Source: Haloarculaceae archaeon (GTDB lineage: Archaea > Halobacteriota > Halobacteria > Halobacteriales > Haloarculaceae). Taken from it: 13,890 bases of DNA. The stretch lies in contig JAHENN010000037.1 of assembly GCA_018609665.1 (NCBI GenBank), positions 1-13,890 of the forward strand, written 5' to 3'. The notes under the pieces were generated by a model. That model was not told where the DNA came from, ran no database searches, and saw only the letters and a program-made list of their open reading frames with translations. Below, piece by piece: positions 1-6,727 of the stretch (its first letter is position 1; each line of letters begins with the position of its first letter). A program made the position numbers and the translations under genes.

Positions 1-755
1 GACCCGAGCCGGTCGCCGACCGCCGGCGACGGCGCGTCCGGCTGTCGGGCCGCCACGTCGGCGACGCGCTCGGCGTGGTCGGCCACCCGCTCGAGGTAGC
101 GGGCGACCCGGAACCGGGTGAACGCCTCGAGCCGGCCGGTCCCCAGACGGTCGGCCTCGCGGACGTCGCCCAGCACGCGGTAGAACTGCCGGCAGACGAG
201 CGCGAACAGCCGGTCGACGTCGTCGTCGCGGGCGGCGACGCCCTCGGCCAGCGCCGCGTCGTCGGCGACGACGGCCTCGACGGCCTCCCGGTGCATCGGC
301 ACCACGAGCCCGCGCAGCTGCTCGACGGTCTCCTCGAGCGACACCTCCGTCGAGTCCAGCAGGCTCCGGACCGTCAGCTTCGAGTCGGTCTCGGCGGCCA
401 CCTGGACGCCGACCAGCTCCGTGACGGCCGACGTCGCCGCGCGGCGCTCGGCGGCGCCGAGCCCGGTCCGCGAGCGGACCGCTATCTCGTCGGCGCCGGC
501 CGCGTACGCCGCCCGGATGCGGCGCCGCAGGGCGTCCGGCTCGAGGGGGTCGGCGTCCACCGCGGTCGTCCGGTCGCCGTCGACCCCGGCGGCGACGACC
601 AGCCGGTCGTCGAAGAGGTAGATGCGGAGCCCCGTCCCGGGACCGATGTCCCGCTCCTGGGCCCATCCCTTCGGGATCGAGACGGTGAACGTCGAGCCGC
701 CGGCCAGCTGCACCGTCCGTTCGACCGGACCGTCGTCGTCGGCGTGCGGACTCAT
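1..755 (-). CDS. AbrB-PhoU fusion regulator, partial (C-terminus off left edge)
   Basis: Likely a cytoplasmic phosphate-response regulator joining a DNA-binding domain to a PhoU helical domain. 251 residues are visible with no stop before the window edge. Residues about 11-56 look like an AbrB/SpoVT swapped-hairpin domain (VSIPKGWAQERDIGPGTGLR, then a hydrophobic strand). Residues about 70-120 form an alpha/beta linker. From about 130 the sequence is PhoU-like, with the metal-ligand type motif YLERVADHAERVAD at 220-233. The ATG (755-753) overlaps the TGA of phoU by one base (TGATG), so translation is probably coupled; there is no Shine-Dalgarno site. It is the last visible gene of the pst operon. 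Such fusions are common in haloarchaea and are usually named PhoU family regulators. The DNA target is unknown; the pst promoter is an obvious candidate, by inference only. Confidence 0.88.
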   Translation of the reverse strand, partial: MSPHADDDGPVERTVQLAGGSTFTVSIPKGWAQERDIGPGTGLRIYLFDDRLVVAAGVDGDRTTAVDADPLEPDALRRRIRAAYAAGADEIAVRSRTGLGAAERRAATSAVTELVGVQVAAETDSKLTVRSLLDSTEVSLEETVEQLRGLVVPMHREAVEAVVADDAALAEGVAARDDDVDRLFALVCRQFYRVLGDVREADRLGTGRLEAFTRFRVARYLERVADHAERVADVAARQPDAPSPAVGDRLG

Positions 756-1420
756 CAGTAGAGGAGGTCGTCGTTCTGGGTGTCTATGTAGACGACGCGT
801 GCACAGACGTTGACGGCGTGGTCGCCGATCCGCTCGAGGTCCCGGATCGTCAGCAGCAGCCGGGAGGCGTCGTCGAGGATGGTCTCGGTGTCGTCGCCGT
901 ACTCCGTCCGGAGCAGGTCCTCGACGACGGTCTCGGCGGCCGTCTCGCAGAGCCGGTCGACCTCGTCGTCGCGGGCGGCGACCTCCCGGGCGGCCGCCGC
1001 GTCGCCGTTCTCGTACGCCGCCAGCGCGTCGACCAGCATCGACCGCGCGCGCTCGCCGACGTGGCGGATGTCGACCTCCGGGTAGCGCTCCCGCTCGGCG
1101 GCGACGGCGTACGCCGCGAGGTTCGTCGCCAGGTCCGCCACCCGCTCGAGGTCGGTGATGATCTTGAACGACGAGGCGACGAACCGGAGGTCGCCGGCGA
1201 CCGGCTGCTGCAGCGCGAACAGGTCGATGCAGTCGCTTTCCAGCGCGAGGTAGCGGTCGTTGATGCGGTCGTCGCCGTCGATTATCTCCTCGGCCAGCGC
1301 CTCGTCTTTCGTCTCCAGCGCCGCCAGGGCGTCGTCGTAGGCCGACACCACCATCTCGCCCATCGCGAGGACGTCGTCCCGGAGCCCGTCGAGCTGCTCC
1401 TGGTAGTCGTTGCGGGCCAT
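755..1420 (-). CDS. phoU: Phosphate signalling protein PhoU
   Basis: A 221-residue all-helical protein of normal PhoU length, made of two tandem PhoU repeats. Each repeat carries the conserved metal-binding motif: DLERVADLATN at about 90-100 and DLERIGDHAVN at about 194-204. In bacteria PhoU couples the Pst transporter to a sensor kinase and restrains phosphate uptake; in archaea it is thought to act on the Pst complex or on transcription, but the partner is not known from this sequence. Its ATG (1420-1418) directly abuts the TAG stop of pstB with no spacer, and its TGA overlaps the next start, so it sits inside the pst operon and is probably translated by coupling. A second, AbrB-fused PhoU follows immediately, so two PhoU paralogues are made together. 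Confidence 0.95.
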   Translation of the reverse strand: MARNDYQEQLDGLRDDVLAMGEMVVSAYDDALAALETKDEALAEEIIDGDDRINDRYLALESDCIDLFALQQPVAGDLRFVASSFKIITDLERVADLATNLAAYAVAAERERYPEVDIRHVGERARSMLVDALAAYENGDAAAAREVAARDDEVDRLCETAAETVVEDLLRTEYGDDTETILDDASRLLLTIRDLERIGDHAVNVCARVVYIDTQNDDLLY

Positions 1421-2290
1421 CTACCCGAACTTGCCGGTGATGTAGTCCTCGACGCGGTCGTCGTCGGGGTTCTCGAAGATTTTCTCGGTGTCGTCGTACT
1501 CGACGAGCTCGCCGCCGGTGAGGAACACCGCCGTCCGGTCGGAGATGCGGGCGGCCTGCTGCATGTTGTGCGTGACGATGACGACGGTGTACTCCTCGGC
1601 GAGGTCGTCGATGAGGTCCTCGATCTTCGAGGTGGCGATGGGGTCCAGCGCGCTGGCGGGTTCGTCCATCAGAATAACTTCCGGGTCGACTGCAATCGCC
1701 CGGGCGATACAGAGCCGCTGCTGCTGGCCGCCGGAGAGGTCCATCGCGCTCTCGTCGAGCTGGTCCTTCACCTCGTCCCACAGCGCCGCGTCCCGTAGCG
1801 CGCGTTCGATCTTCTCGTCGGTGACCTTCCGGCCCTGGACCCGAAGCCCGTAGGCGACGTTGTCGTAGATGCTCTTCGGGAACGGGTTCGGGTGCTGGAA
1901 GACCATCCCGATGCGTCGGCGGAGCGCGACGGGGTCGATATCGTCGCCGTACATGTCCGTCCCGTTGAAGCGGACCTCGCCCTCGACGTTCGCTGCCTCG
2001 ACGAGGTCGTTCATCCGGTTGATACACCGGAGGTACGTCGACTTTCCGCATCCCGACGGGCCGATGATCGCGGTCACCTCCCGCTCGTGGATGTCCATGT
2101 TGACGTCCTGGAGCGCGCGCTCCTCGCCGTAGTAGACGTCCAGGTTTCGCGTCTCGATGACCGTCTCGGTCGACCCGATCCGGTCGCCGTCTTCGTCGGT
2201 CGTCTTCGCGACGTCGATACCCATCAGCGAGGAGTCCACCGCCTCCTCGTCGGTGCTGTCCGGTTCGTCGTCGAGTTCTTTTTCGCTCAT
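1421..2290 (-). CDS. pstB: Phosphate ABC transporter ATP-binding protein PstB
   Basis: The cytoplasmic ATPase that powers phosphate import through PstC-PstA. All ABC motifs are intact in 289 residues: Walker A GPSGCGKST (77-85), Q-loop FQHPNPF (131-137), signature LSGGQQQR (185-192), Walker B VILMDEP (205-211) and the switch histidine in VTHNM (H241). The FQHPNPFPKSIYDNVAYG stretch is typical of PstB rather than other ABC ATPases. The first 45 or so residues are an acidic, probably disordered tail rich in Asp and Glu; bacterial PstB is near 260 residues, so the tail explains the extra length. The start lies 18 bases after the pstA stop with no convincing Shine-Dalgarno site. A start further inside, removing the tail, cannot be excluded, but the acidic tail is ordinary for a haloarchaeon. 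Confidence 0.97.
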   Translation of the reverse strand: MSEKELDDEPDSTDEEAVDSSLMGIDVAKTTDEDGDRIGSTETVIETRNLDVYYGEERALQDVNMDIHEREVTAIIGPSGCGKSTYLRCINRMNDLVEAANVEGEVRFNGTDMYGDDIDPVALRRRIGMVFQHPNPFPKSIYDNVAYGLRVQGRKVTDEKIERALRDAALWDEVKDQLDESAMDLSGGQQQRLCIARAIAVDPEVILMDEPASALDPIATSKIEDLIDDLAEEYTVVIVTHNMQQAARISDRTAVFLTGGELVEYDDTEKIFENPDDDRVEDYITGKFG

Positions 2291-2308
2291 TGTGATCAGT
2301 TCCGTGGA

Positions 2309-4162
2309 TTAGTTCCCGTCCGTCTGGTATCGGTTCCTGAGGACTATCGCGACGGCGTTCATCGTGAGCATCAGCGCCAGCAGCACGACGGCCAGGGCCG
2401 CGAGGACGCCCTTCCTGTAGGCCGGGATCGCGTTGGCCGCCGACGCGAAGATCCGCAACGGGACCGCGGCGCCGCTGTCGAACAGGCCGCTCGGGGTGCT
2501 GGTCCGCACCGGCACGGCGATGACGATCAGCGGCGCGGTCTCGCCGATCGCTCGGCCCAGGGCGAGGATCGTTCCGGTCAGTATGCCCGGAACCGCCTCG
2601 GGTAACACGACGTTCCGGAGCGTCTGCCACCGACTCGCACCCATCCCGTAGGAGCCCCGGCGAAGGGAGTCCGGGACCGAGCGAATGGCCTCCTGGGCGG
2701 AGACGATTACGATCGGGAGGATCAGCAGGCCCAGCGTCGCGCCCGCGGAGATGACGATACCCGGCGGGAAATCGAGGAAGTTGTTGAACAGCGCGAGCCC
2801 GAGAATACCGTACACGACGGACGGCACGCCGGCCAGGTTCGCGATGTTTATTTCGATGAAGTTTGCGAACCGTCCAGCGGGCCCCGTCTCCGGCGCGTAC
2901 TCCTCGAGATAGATCGCCGCGCCGACGCCGACTGGGAACGACATCAGCGCCATGACGCTGACAATCATTATCGAGCCGACAATCTCGGCGTACGCGCCGG
3001 CCTGGGTCGGCTCGATTCCGTTCCAGGTGCTCAACAGTAGCGTCGGCGTGATCCACGTGTCGGGACCGGTGGCGTTGATAACGTCCTCAAGCAGCGCTCC
3101 GAACAGGACGCCGCCGATGAGCACGAACGGGCCGAGAAGCCCGACTCGTCCCTTGCGGTTCGCGACGACGGCGTCGCCGACGACGTAGCCGACCGGCACC
3201 ACCGCGCCCGAGAACAGGACGACCCAGAACGAGGGGTCGACGGAGAGCGCGAGCGCGATGACGCCGACCGCCAGGTTTCCGGCGATCACGGCGCCGCCCG
3301 CCGTCAGGCCCTGCCGGACGGCCGCTCGTCGCGCGACGACCACTGCGACGACCGCTGCGACCGGCAGGCAGACGAGGCCGAGATACGCGACCCAGTCCGG
3401 AAGGAGGTCCACGGTTGGCTGTAGCCAGAAGTCGAATCCGGCGGTCCCGAGACCGCTCAGGGCCGCCACGACCGGGACGAAAGCGAACGACCGTCGCGAG
3501 GAATCCCGCCGAAGAAGATACAGGAGTACGGCGAGGGTCGGACCGCCGGTCGAGACGGCGGTGACGAGAATCGAGGGAGCGACCGGGGGCCGGAGCGACC
3601 CGAGGACCGGAATCCAGCCGAAAAGCAAACCGACCAGATCGAACAGGGCGAAGACCAGCACCTCGGAACCCAGCGTCCAGAGGAGTACGACCAACGTCAC
3701 CACGACCATCGCCGGACCGACGAACATCGACCGCTCGACGTACTTTCCGTACCCGGCCACGGCAAGCGGCGAGATGCTGGCCAGCAGGACGTACAGCAGC
3801 AGGCCGTGCGGTCCGGTCGCACTGAAGACGACCCACGCGGCGAGGCTTATCGCGAGTCCACCGAACACGGCTGCGAATGCCCTCGCGTTCATCCGTCTGA
3901 CCGCCGGGTGCCGGCGACTGTACAGCGCGAACGCCGACGTGGGTGCGACGAGCGTTGCGAAGAACAGGAGATACCACTCCGCCGACGCGGTCAACGGACG
4001 GACCGCGTCGAAGAACATGTAGCCGAACAGAACGAGCAGGGCGGCGATGCCGACGAGGGTGGCCGCGACGAGAATCCCCTCGAAGGCCTTTCCCTTGATC
4101 TCCTTGAGACTGAACCGTCTCTCCCGCCGAATCGATTCGCCAGTTTCGGGCTTCGTCGCCAT
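2309..4162 (-). CDS. pstA: Phosphate ABC transporter permease PstA with long N-terminal membrane extension
   Basis: Membrane permease subunit of the phosphate importer. The 617 residues fall into two parts. Residues about 390-610 are a complete BPD_transp_1 permease core with the EAA loop that docks on PstB (EAIRSVPDSLRRGSYGMGAS, from about 491) followed by LPEAVPGI and ALGRAIGETAPL. Residues 1 to about 385 are extra: a basic N-terminal tail, then roughly eight to ten hydrophobic segments separated by short charged loops. Bacterial PstA is about 290 residues. Haloarchaeal PstA proteins are often longer, but I cannot tell from sequence what the extension does. The start follows the pstC stop by one base and has a good Shine-Dalgarno site (GGAGG, nine bases before the ATG), which supports this start over a later one at the core. 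Confidence 0.94.
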   Translation of the reverse strand: MATKPETGESIRRERRFSLKEIKGKAFEGILVAATLVGIAALLVLFGYMFFDAVRPLTASAEWYLLFFATLVAPTSAFALYSRRHPAVRRMNARAFAAVFGGLAISLAAWVVFSATGPHGLLLYVLLASISPLAVAGYGKYVERSMFVGPAMVVVTLVVLLWTLGSEVLVFALFDLVGLLFGWIPVLGSLRPPVAPSILVTAVSTGGPTLAVLLYLLRRDSSRRSFAFVPVVAALSGLGTAGFDFWLQPTVDLLPDWVAYLGLVCLPVAAVVAVVVARRAAVRQGLTAGGAVIAGNLAVGVIALALSVDPSFWVVLFSGAVVPVGYVVGDAVVANRKGRVGLLGPFVLIGGVLFGALLEDVINATGPDTWITPTLLLSTWNGIEPTQAGAYAEIVGSIMIVSVMALMSFPVGVGAAIYLEEYAPETGPAGRFANFIEINIANLAGVPSVVYGILGLALFNNFLDFPPGIVISAGATLGLLILPIVIVSAQEAIRSVPDSLRRGSYGMGASRWQTLRNVVLPEAVPGILTGTILALGRAIGETAPLIVIAVPVRTSTPSGLFDSGAAVPLRIFASAANAIPAYRKGVLAALAVVLLALMLTMNAVAIVLRNRYQTDGN

Positions 4163-4163
4163 C

Positions 4164-5276
4164 TCAGTACGCCTCCCTGAACCGTCTGCGGACGAGTTCG
4201 GCGATGATGTTCATTGCAAGCGTGAGCACGAACAGCGTCAGACCGATGGCGAACATCGACTCGTACGTGGCCGTCTGTCCGAGCGACTCCGCGCTGACGA
4301 TCTTGATGATTGCCGCGGTCATCACCTCTACCGAGTCCGTGAAGTTCTGCAGCACGTTCGGGAAGTAGGGCATCTTCGGGCTCTGGCCGGCGGCCATCGT
4401 CACGATCATCGTCTCTCCGATCGCCCGCGAGAGCGCGAGCACGTACGAGGAGACGATGCCCGAGGTCGCTGCCGGAACCACGACCGACGTCGAGACGTCG
4501 AACTTGGTCGAGCCGAGCCCGTAGGCGGCCTCACGGAGGCTGTCGGGGACCGCACTCATCGCGTCCTCGCTGATCGAGGACACCATCGGAATGATCATGA
4601 TGCCGACCGTGATGCTCGCCGACAGCGCGTTGAACGCCCCCAGCGACGGGATGACGAACACGAACTCCGAGACGACGAGCGTGAACTCCGAGACGACGAG
4701 CGTGAACTCGGGGAGAAGCGGGACGCCGCCGGGGATGATCGGCACCGAGAACGTCAGCCACGACGGGATGATCGGCACGGAAAAGCCCAGCCACGACGGG
4801 ATGATGACCTGTTCGATCGGAAGCGGGGCGTCGAGAATCGGCGTCAGATACACCAGCGCGAAGTACCCGTAGATGACGGTGGGGACGCCGGCCAGGATTT
4901 CGAGTGCGGGCTTTGCCACCGCGCGAACGCGAGGGTCCGCGTACTCGCTGAGGTAGATGGCGGCCCCGAGTCCGATCGGCAACGCGACGACGGCCGAGCC
5001 GACCACGATGATGAGAGTGCCGCTCACGAGCGGCAGGACGCCGTATTCCGGCGTTCCCACGAGCGGCGACCAGTTCGTCCCGGTGAGGAACTTCACGATC
5101 GACACCTCCCCGAAGAAGGTCAGCGCTCCGCCCGACAGCGACAGGATGATGCCGAGTGTGACGGCAATCGTCAGGGCGGCACACCCGGCCAGCAGACGAC
5201 GATACAACCGCTCCTTTCGGACGACGAACTCCGGACGCTGGAGCGATTGCGCGTCGGTGTCGCGTTGCTGACTCAT
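4164..5276 (-). CDS. pstC: Phosphate ABC transporter permease PstC with tandem-duplicated insert
   Basis: Second permease subunit of the phosphate importer, 370 residues. Near residues 20-50 is the first membrane span; residues about 86-360 contain the permease core, with GVPTVIYGYFALVYLTP (130-146), the EAA loop EDAMSAVPDSLREAAYGLGS (237-256) and ALSRAIGETMIVTMAAG (291-309 region). Between about 150 and 213 lies a hydrophobic insert made of short repeats: two 11-residue units of the form IIPSWLxFSVP, then a 7-residue unit EFTLVVS repeated exactly and followed by the related EFVFVIP. These match DNA tandem repeats and keep the frame, so the gene remains open. It follows pstS by 67 bases and precedes pstA by one base. 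Start chosen at the first ATG in a short intergenic gap; no Shine-Dalgarno site is visible. Confidence 0.94.
   Translation of the reverse strand: MSQQRDTDAQSLQRPEFVVRKERLYRRLLAGCAALTIAVTLGIILSLSGGALTFFGEVSIVKFLTGTNWSPLVGTPEYGVLPLVSGTLIIVVGSAVVALPIGLGAAIYLSEYADPRVRAVAKPALEILAGVPTVIYGYFALVYLTPILDAPLPIEQVIIPSWLGFSVPIIPSWLTFSVPIIPGGVPLLPEFTLVVSEFTLVVSEFVFVIPSLGAFNALSASITVGIMIIPMVSSISEDAMSAVPDSLREAAYGLGSTKFDVSTSVVVPAATSGIVSSYVLALSRAIGETMIVTMAAGQSPKMPYFPNVLQNFTDSVEVMTAAIIKIVSAESLGQTATYESMFAIGLTLFVLTLAMNIIAELVRRRFREAY
4662..4709. repeat. Exact 21-base tandem repeat inside pstC
   Basis: Two identical 21-base units (4662-4682 and 4683-4703), followed by the first six bases of a third unit. On the coding strand each unit encodes EFTLVVS, so the repeat is in frame. 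The perfect identity, including third codon positions, points to a recent slippage or unequal-exchange event. The next codons toward the C-terminus (EFVFVIP) look like an older diverged copy. Confidence 0.95.
4732..4806. repeat. Imperfect 33-base tandem repeat inside pstC
   Basis: Unit 1 is 4732-4764 and unit 2 is 4765-4797; they match at 28 of 33 bases, and the first eight bases of a third unit follow. Each unit encodes an 11-residue block ending in the IIPSW/FSVP pattern. The shared string CGACGGGATGA also occurs at about 4644-4654, where it encodes the IPSLG that leads into the conserved permease core. This suggests the repeats arose by copying that site. Confidence 0.92.
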
Positions 5277-5304
5277 CGTTTGTGGAAGCCGTCGACCGCC
5301 GGGG

Positions 5305-5313
5305 TCATATACG
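5305..5313 (-). promoter_or_regulatory. Possible internal TATA element ahead of pstC
   Basis: The 67-base pstS-pstC gap holds GTATATGA on the coding strand, centred about 33 bases before the pstC ATG. That would allow a start of transcription a few bases ahead of the codon. It may equally be chance in a short AT-containing stretch, or the gap may hold an mRNA processing site that lets pstS be expressed above the rest of the operon. Confidence 0.3.
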
Positions 5314-5343
5314 AACCGGATGGAGCCCGAAACACGAGTCCGG

Positions 5344-6426
5344 TTACGACAGCTCCGAGAGCTTGTTGTCGAGTTTGTCGAGGTTCTCCTGGACCCGGGA
5401 ATCGGTGCTCGGAACGTAGCCGATGTCTTCGGCGATGAACTCCTTGCCGCTCTGTTCGATGTAGAACTTGCAGAACTCCTGCAGCGTGGTCTTCTCGGCG
5501 AGCTTGTTGTCGTTCACGTAGAAGAACAGCGGTCGCGCGAGCGGGTACTCGCCGCTCTGTGCCGCCTGCAGGCTCGGTTCGACCGCTTCGCCGCCGCCCT
5601 GGCTGATGGTGAGCGCCTTGACGCTATCGGGGTTGTTCACGTAGTACGCGAACGGCAGGTACCCCATGCCATACTTGCTCGACGAGACGCCGCTTGCGAT
5701 CTGGTCGTCGCGTTCGGTTCCCTCGAAGTCCTCTCGAATCTTGTCCTCCTCGCCGACGACGGCCTCGGTGAAGTAGTCGAACGTCCCCGAGGTGGTCGCG
5801 GCCCCGAACAGCTCGAACGGTTCGTCGGGCCACTCGGAGTTGACGTCGGCCCAGGTCTCGGGTTTGGTGTCCGGCGACCAAATCTGGCCCACCGTCTCGA
5901 CCGACATCGAGTCCACCCAGTCGTTGTCGTTGTTCACGACGATGGTGAGCGCGTCCTGTGCGATTTCGAATCCGATCGGATTGATGCCGTTGTCCTTGCA
6001 CTGCTGCAGCTCGGAGTCCTTAATCGGGCGGCTGGCGTTGTTGATGTCGCTGTCGCCCGGGATGAAGACGTTCCGGAACCCGCCGCCGCTGCCGTCCTTG
6101 CTCAGGTTGAAGTCGACCTCGGGATGCATACCGTCCTGGTCGCCGGCGAACTTCCGACCGACGGTCTGTGCGATGGGGAACACCGTACTGCTACCGGAGA
6201 CGCGGAGGCTACCGGTGAGCTCCATGTCCCCGTTGCCGTTCCCGTTGCCGCCACCGCCGTTTCCGTTGCCGCCACCGTTCCCGTTGCCGTTGCCGCCACC
6301 GTTTCCGTTGCCGTTCCCGTTGCCGTTCCCCTGTGACGTACAGCCCGCGACGGCGACCGCGCCGGCCCCACCGAGCGTCTTGAGCGCGGTTCGCCGCGAC
6401 AGGCTGTCGGAATGGCTGTTTGCCAT
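5344..6426 (-). CDS. pstS: Phosphate-binding Tat lipoprotein PstS
   Basis: External phosphate receptor that delivers phosphate to PstC-PstA. From the ATG it has 360 residues. The N-terminus is a Tat lipoprotein signal: SRRTALKTLGG with the arginine pair at 11-12 and a lipobox VAGC ending at C29, so the mature protein should be exported folded and lipid-anchored outside. A Gly/Asn-only linker of about 35 residues follows. The binding domain has SGSSTVFPIAQ, KDGSGGGF and AATTSGTFDYF, the phosphate-contact loops of PstS. An in-frame GTG sits directly before the ATG (at 6429), giving an alternative start one residue longer. A TATA-like element 28 bases before the ATG suggests a leaderless transcript. 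It is the first gene of the pst operon. Confidence 0.96.
   Translation of the reverse strand: MANSHSDSLSRRTALKTLGGAGAVAVAGCTSQGNGNGNGNGNGGGNGNGNGGGNGNGGGGNGNGNGDMELTGSLRVSGSSTVFPIAQTVGRKFAGDQDGMHPEVDFNLSKDGSGGGFRNVFIPGDSDINNASRPIKDSELQQCKDNGINPIGFEIAQDALTIVVNNDNDWVDSMSVETVGQIWSPDTKPETWADVNSEWPDEPFELFGAATTSGTFDYFTEAVVGEEDKIREDFEGTERDDQIASGVSSSKYGMGYLPFAYYVNNPDSVKALTISQGGGEAVEPSLQAAQSGEYPLARPLFFYVNDNKLAEKTTLQEFCKFYIEQSGKEFIAEDIGYVPSTDSRVQENLDKLDNKLSELS
6229..6330. repeat. Low-complexity Gly/Asn linker repeat in pstS
   Basis: Short irregular units coding for GN and GGGN on the minus strand, giving about 35 residues of only glycine and asparagine just after the lipid-anchored cysteine. Such flexible tethers are usual between the lipobox and the ligand-binding domain of haloarchaeal lipoproteins. 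The near-repetitive DNA makes length variation by slippage likely. Confidence 0.9.
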
Positions 6427-6450
6427 CACCGGAGACTCTCGGTGGGTGGG

Positions 6451-6457
6451 TTAAATA
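6451..6457 (-). promoter_or_regulatory. TATA element of the pst operon
   Basis: TATTTAA on the minus strand, centred 28 bases before the pstS ATG (25 before the preceding GTG). Archaeal TATA boxes lie about 26-28 bases before the transcription start, so the transcript should begin at or next to the start codon, that is, leaderless. No good BRE-like purine motif is seen just upstream. Confidence 0.68.
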
Positions 6458-6500
6458 CCGTGCTAATATCGGTACACCCCGGACCCGAGCCGCACGGAGC

Positions 6501-6517
6501 CAAACGTTTGAAAACGT
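6501..6517. promoter_or_regulatory. Palindrome and AAACGT direct repeat, candidate operator
   Basis: CAAACGTTTG (6501-6510) is a perfect 10-base palindrome. AAACGT occurs at 6502-6507 and again at 6512-6517, exactly one helical turn apart. It sits about 75-90 bases before the pstS start, upstream of its TATA element, where a phosphate-responsive activator or repressor could bind. No factor is identified; chance is possible in an AT-rich spacer. Confidence 0.4.
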
Positions 6518-6569
6518 ACCTCTATTGTCTACTATATACTTTGCCGGCTGCGACGCACGATATGCCGGG

Positions 6570-6585
6570 TCGCCGCCGCCGGCGA
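6570..6585. repeat. GC-rich inverted repeat in the divergent region
   Basis: TCGCCG and CGGCGA arms of six bases with a four-base spacer, in the middle of an otherwise AT-rich region. It could form a small hairpin or bind a dimeric protein. No T-tract follows, so a terminator role is not supported. Confidence 0.4.
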
Positions 6586-6633
6586 GGCCGTCGTGTCATA
6601 CATAGCCGAACATTAGTATATTTTCACCAGTAG

Positions 6634-6647
6634 AGATAAGAATATCT
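6634..6647. repeat. AT-rich inverted repeat AGATA-N4-TATCT
   Basis: Five-base arms around a four-base spacer, 81-94 bases before the phoD ATG and at a similar distance to that between the palindrome and pstS. Possible operator for the rightward genes; short enough that chance is a real alternative. Confidence 0.3.
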
Positions 6648-6694
6648 GCACGTAGAGGACTTGTACCACAAATTTTTGGACGCTTCTGTTAGAA

Positions 6695-6701
6695 GGTTTT
6701 T
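6695..6701 (+). promoter_or_regulatory. T-rich promoter element of phoD
   Basis: GGTTTTT is centred about 29-30 bases before the phoD ATG and is followed by a C-rich stretch and then GGTGATG, closely paralleling the pstS promoter in reverse. It is a weak match to a TATA box. The alternative AAATTTTT at 6670-6677 would give a leader of about 25 bases with no Shine-Dalgarno site. Confidence 0.4.
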
Positions 6702-6727
6702 CCACCCCTCTGTCGTACGTCGCGGTG

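Larger units (their letters stand above)
6427..6727. other. Divergent AT-rich control region between pstS and phoD
   Basis: About 300 bases without a gene, clearly richer in A and T than the coding DNA on either side. It contains a TATA element for pstS (6451-6457), further TATA-like strings (around 6531-6540 and 6613-6624), a 10-base palindrome and an AAACGT direct repeat (6501-6517), two short inverted repeats (6570-6585 and 6634-6647), and a T-rich element ahead of phoD (6695-6701). Short frames exist here, but none has coding character. The layout fits joint control of phosphate import and phosphatase genes. Confidence 0.8.

Noticed and set aside
818..1798. 326-residue plus-strand frame antisense to phoU and pstB
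   Set aside because: Shadow of well-supported genes on the other strand; low-complexity Val/Asp/Arg composition and no motif.
4662..4806. CRISPR-like array or mobile-element scar in pstC
   Set aside because: The repeats are directly adjacent without spacers, few in number, in coding frame and lack inverted ends; simple tandem duplication explains them.
6412..6633. Small plus-strand frames across the pstS upstream region
   Set aside because: They cover promoter elements, have no start signal and no coding character.
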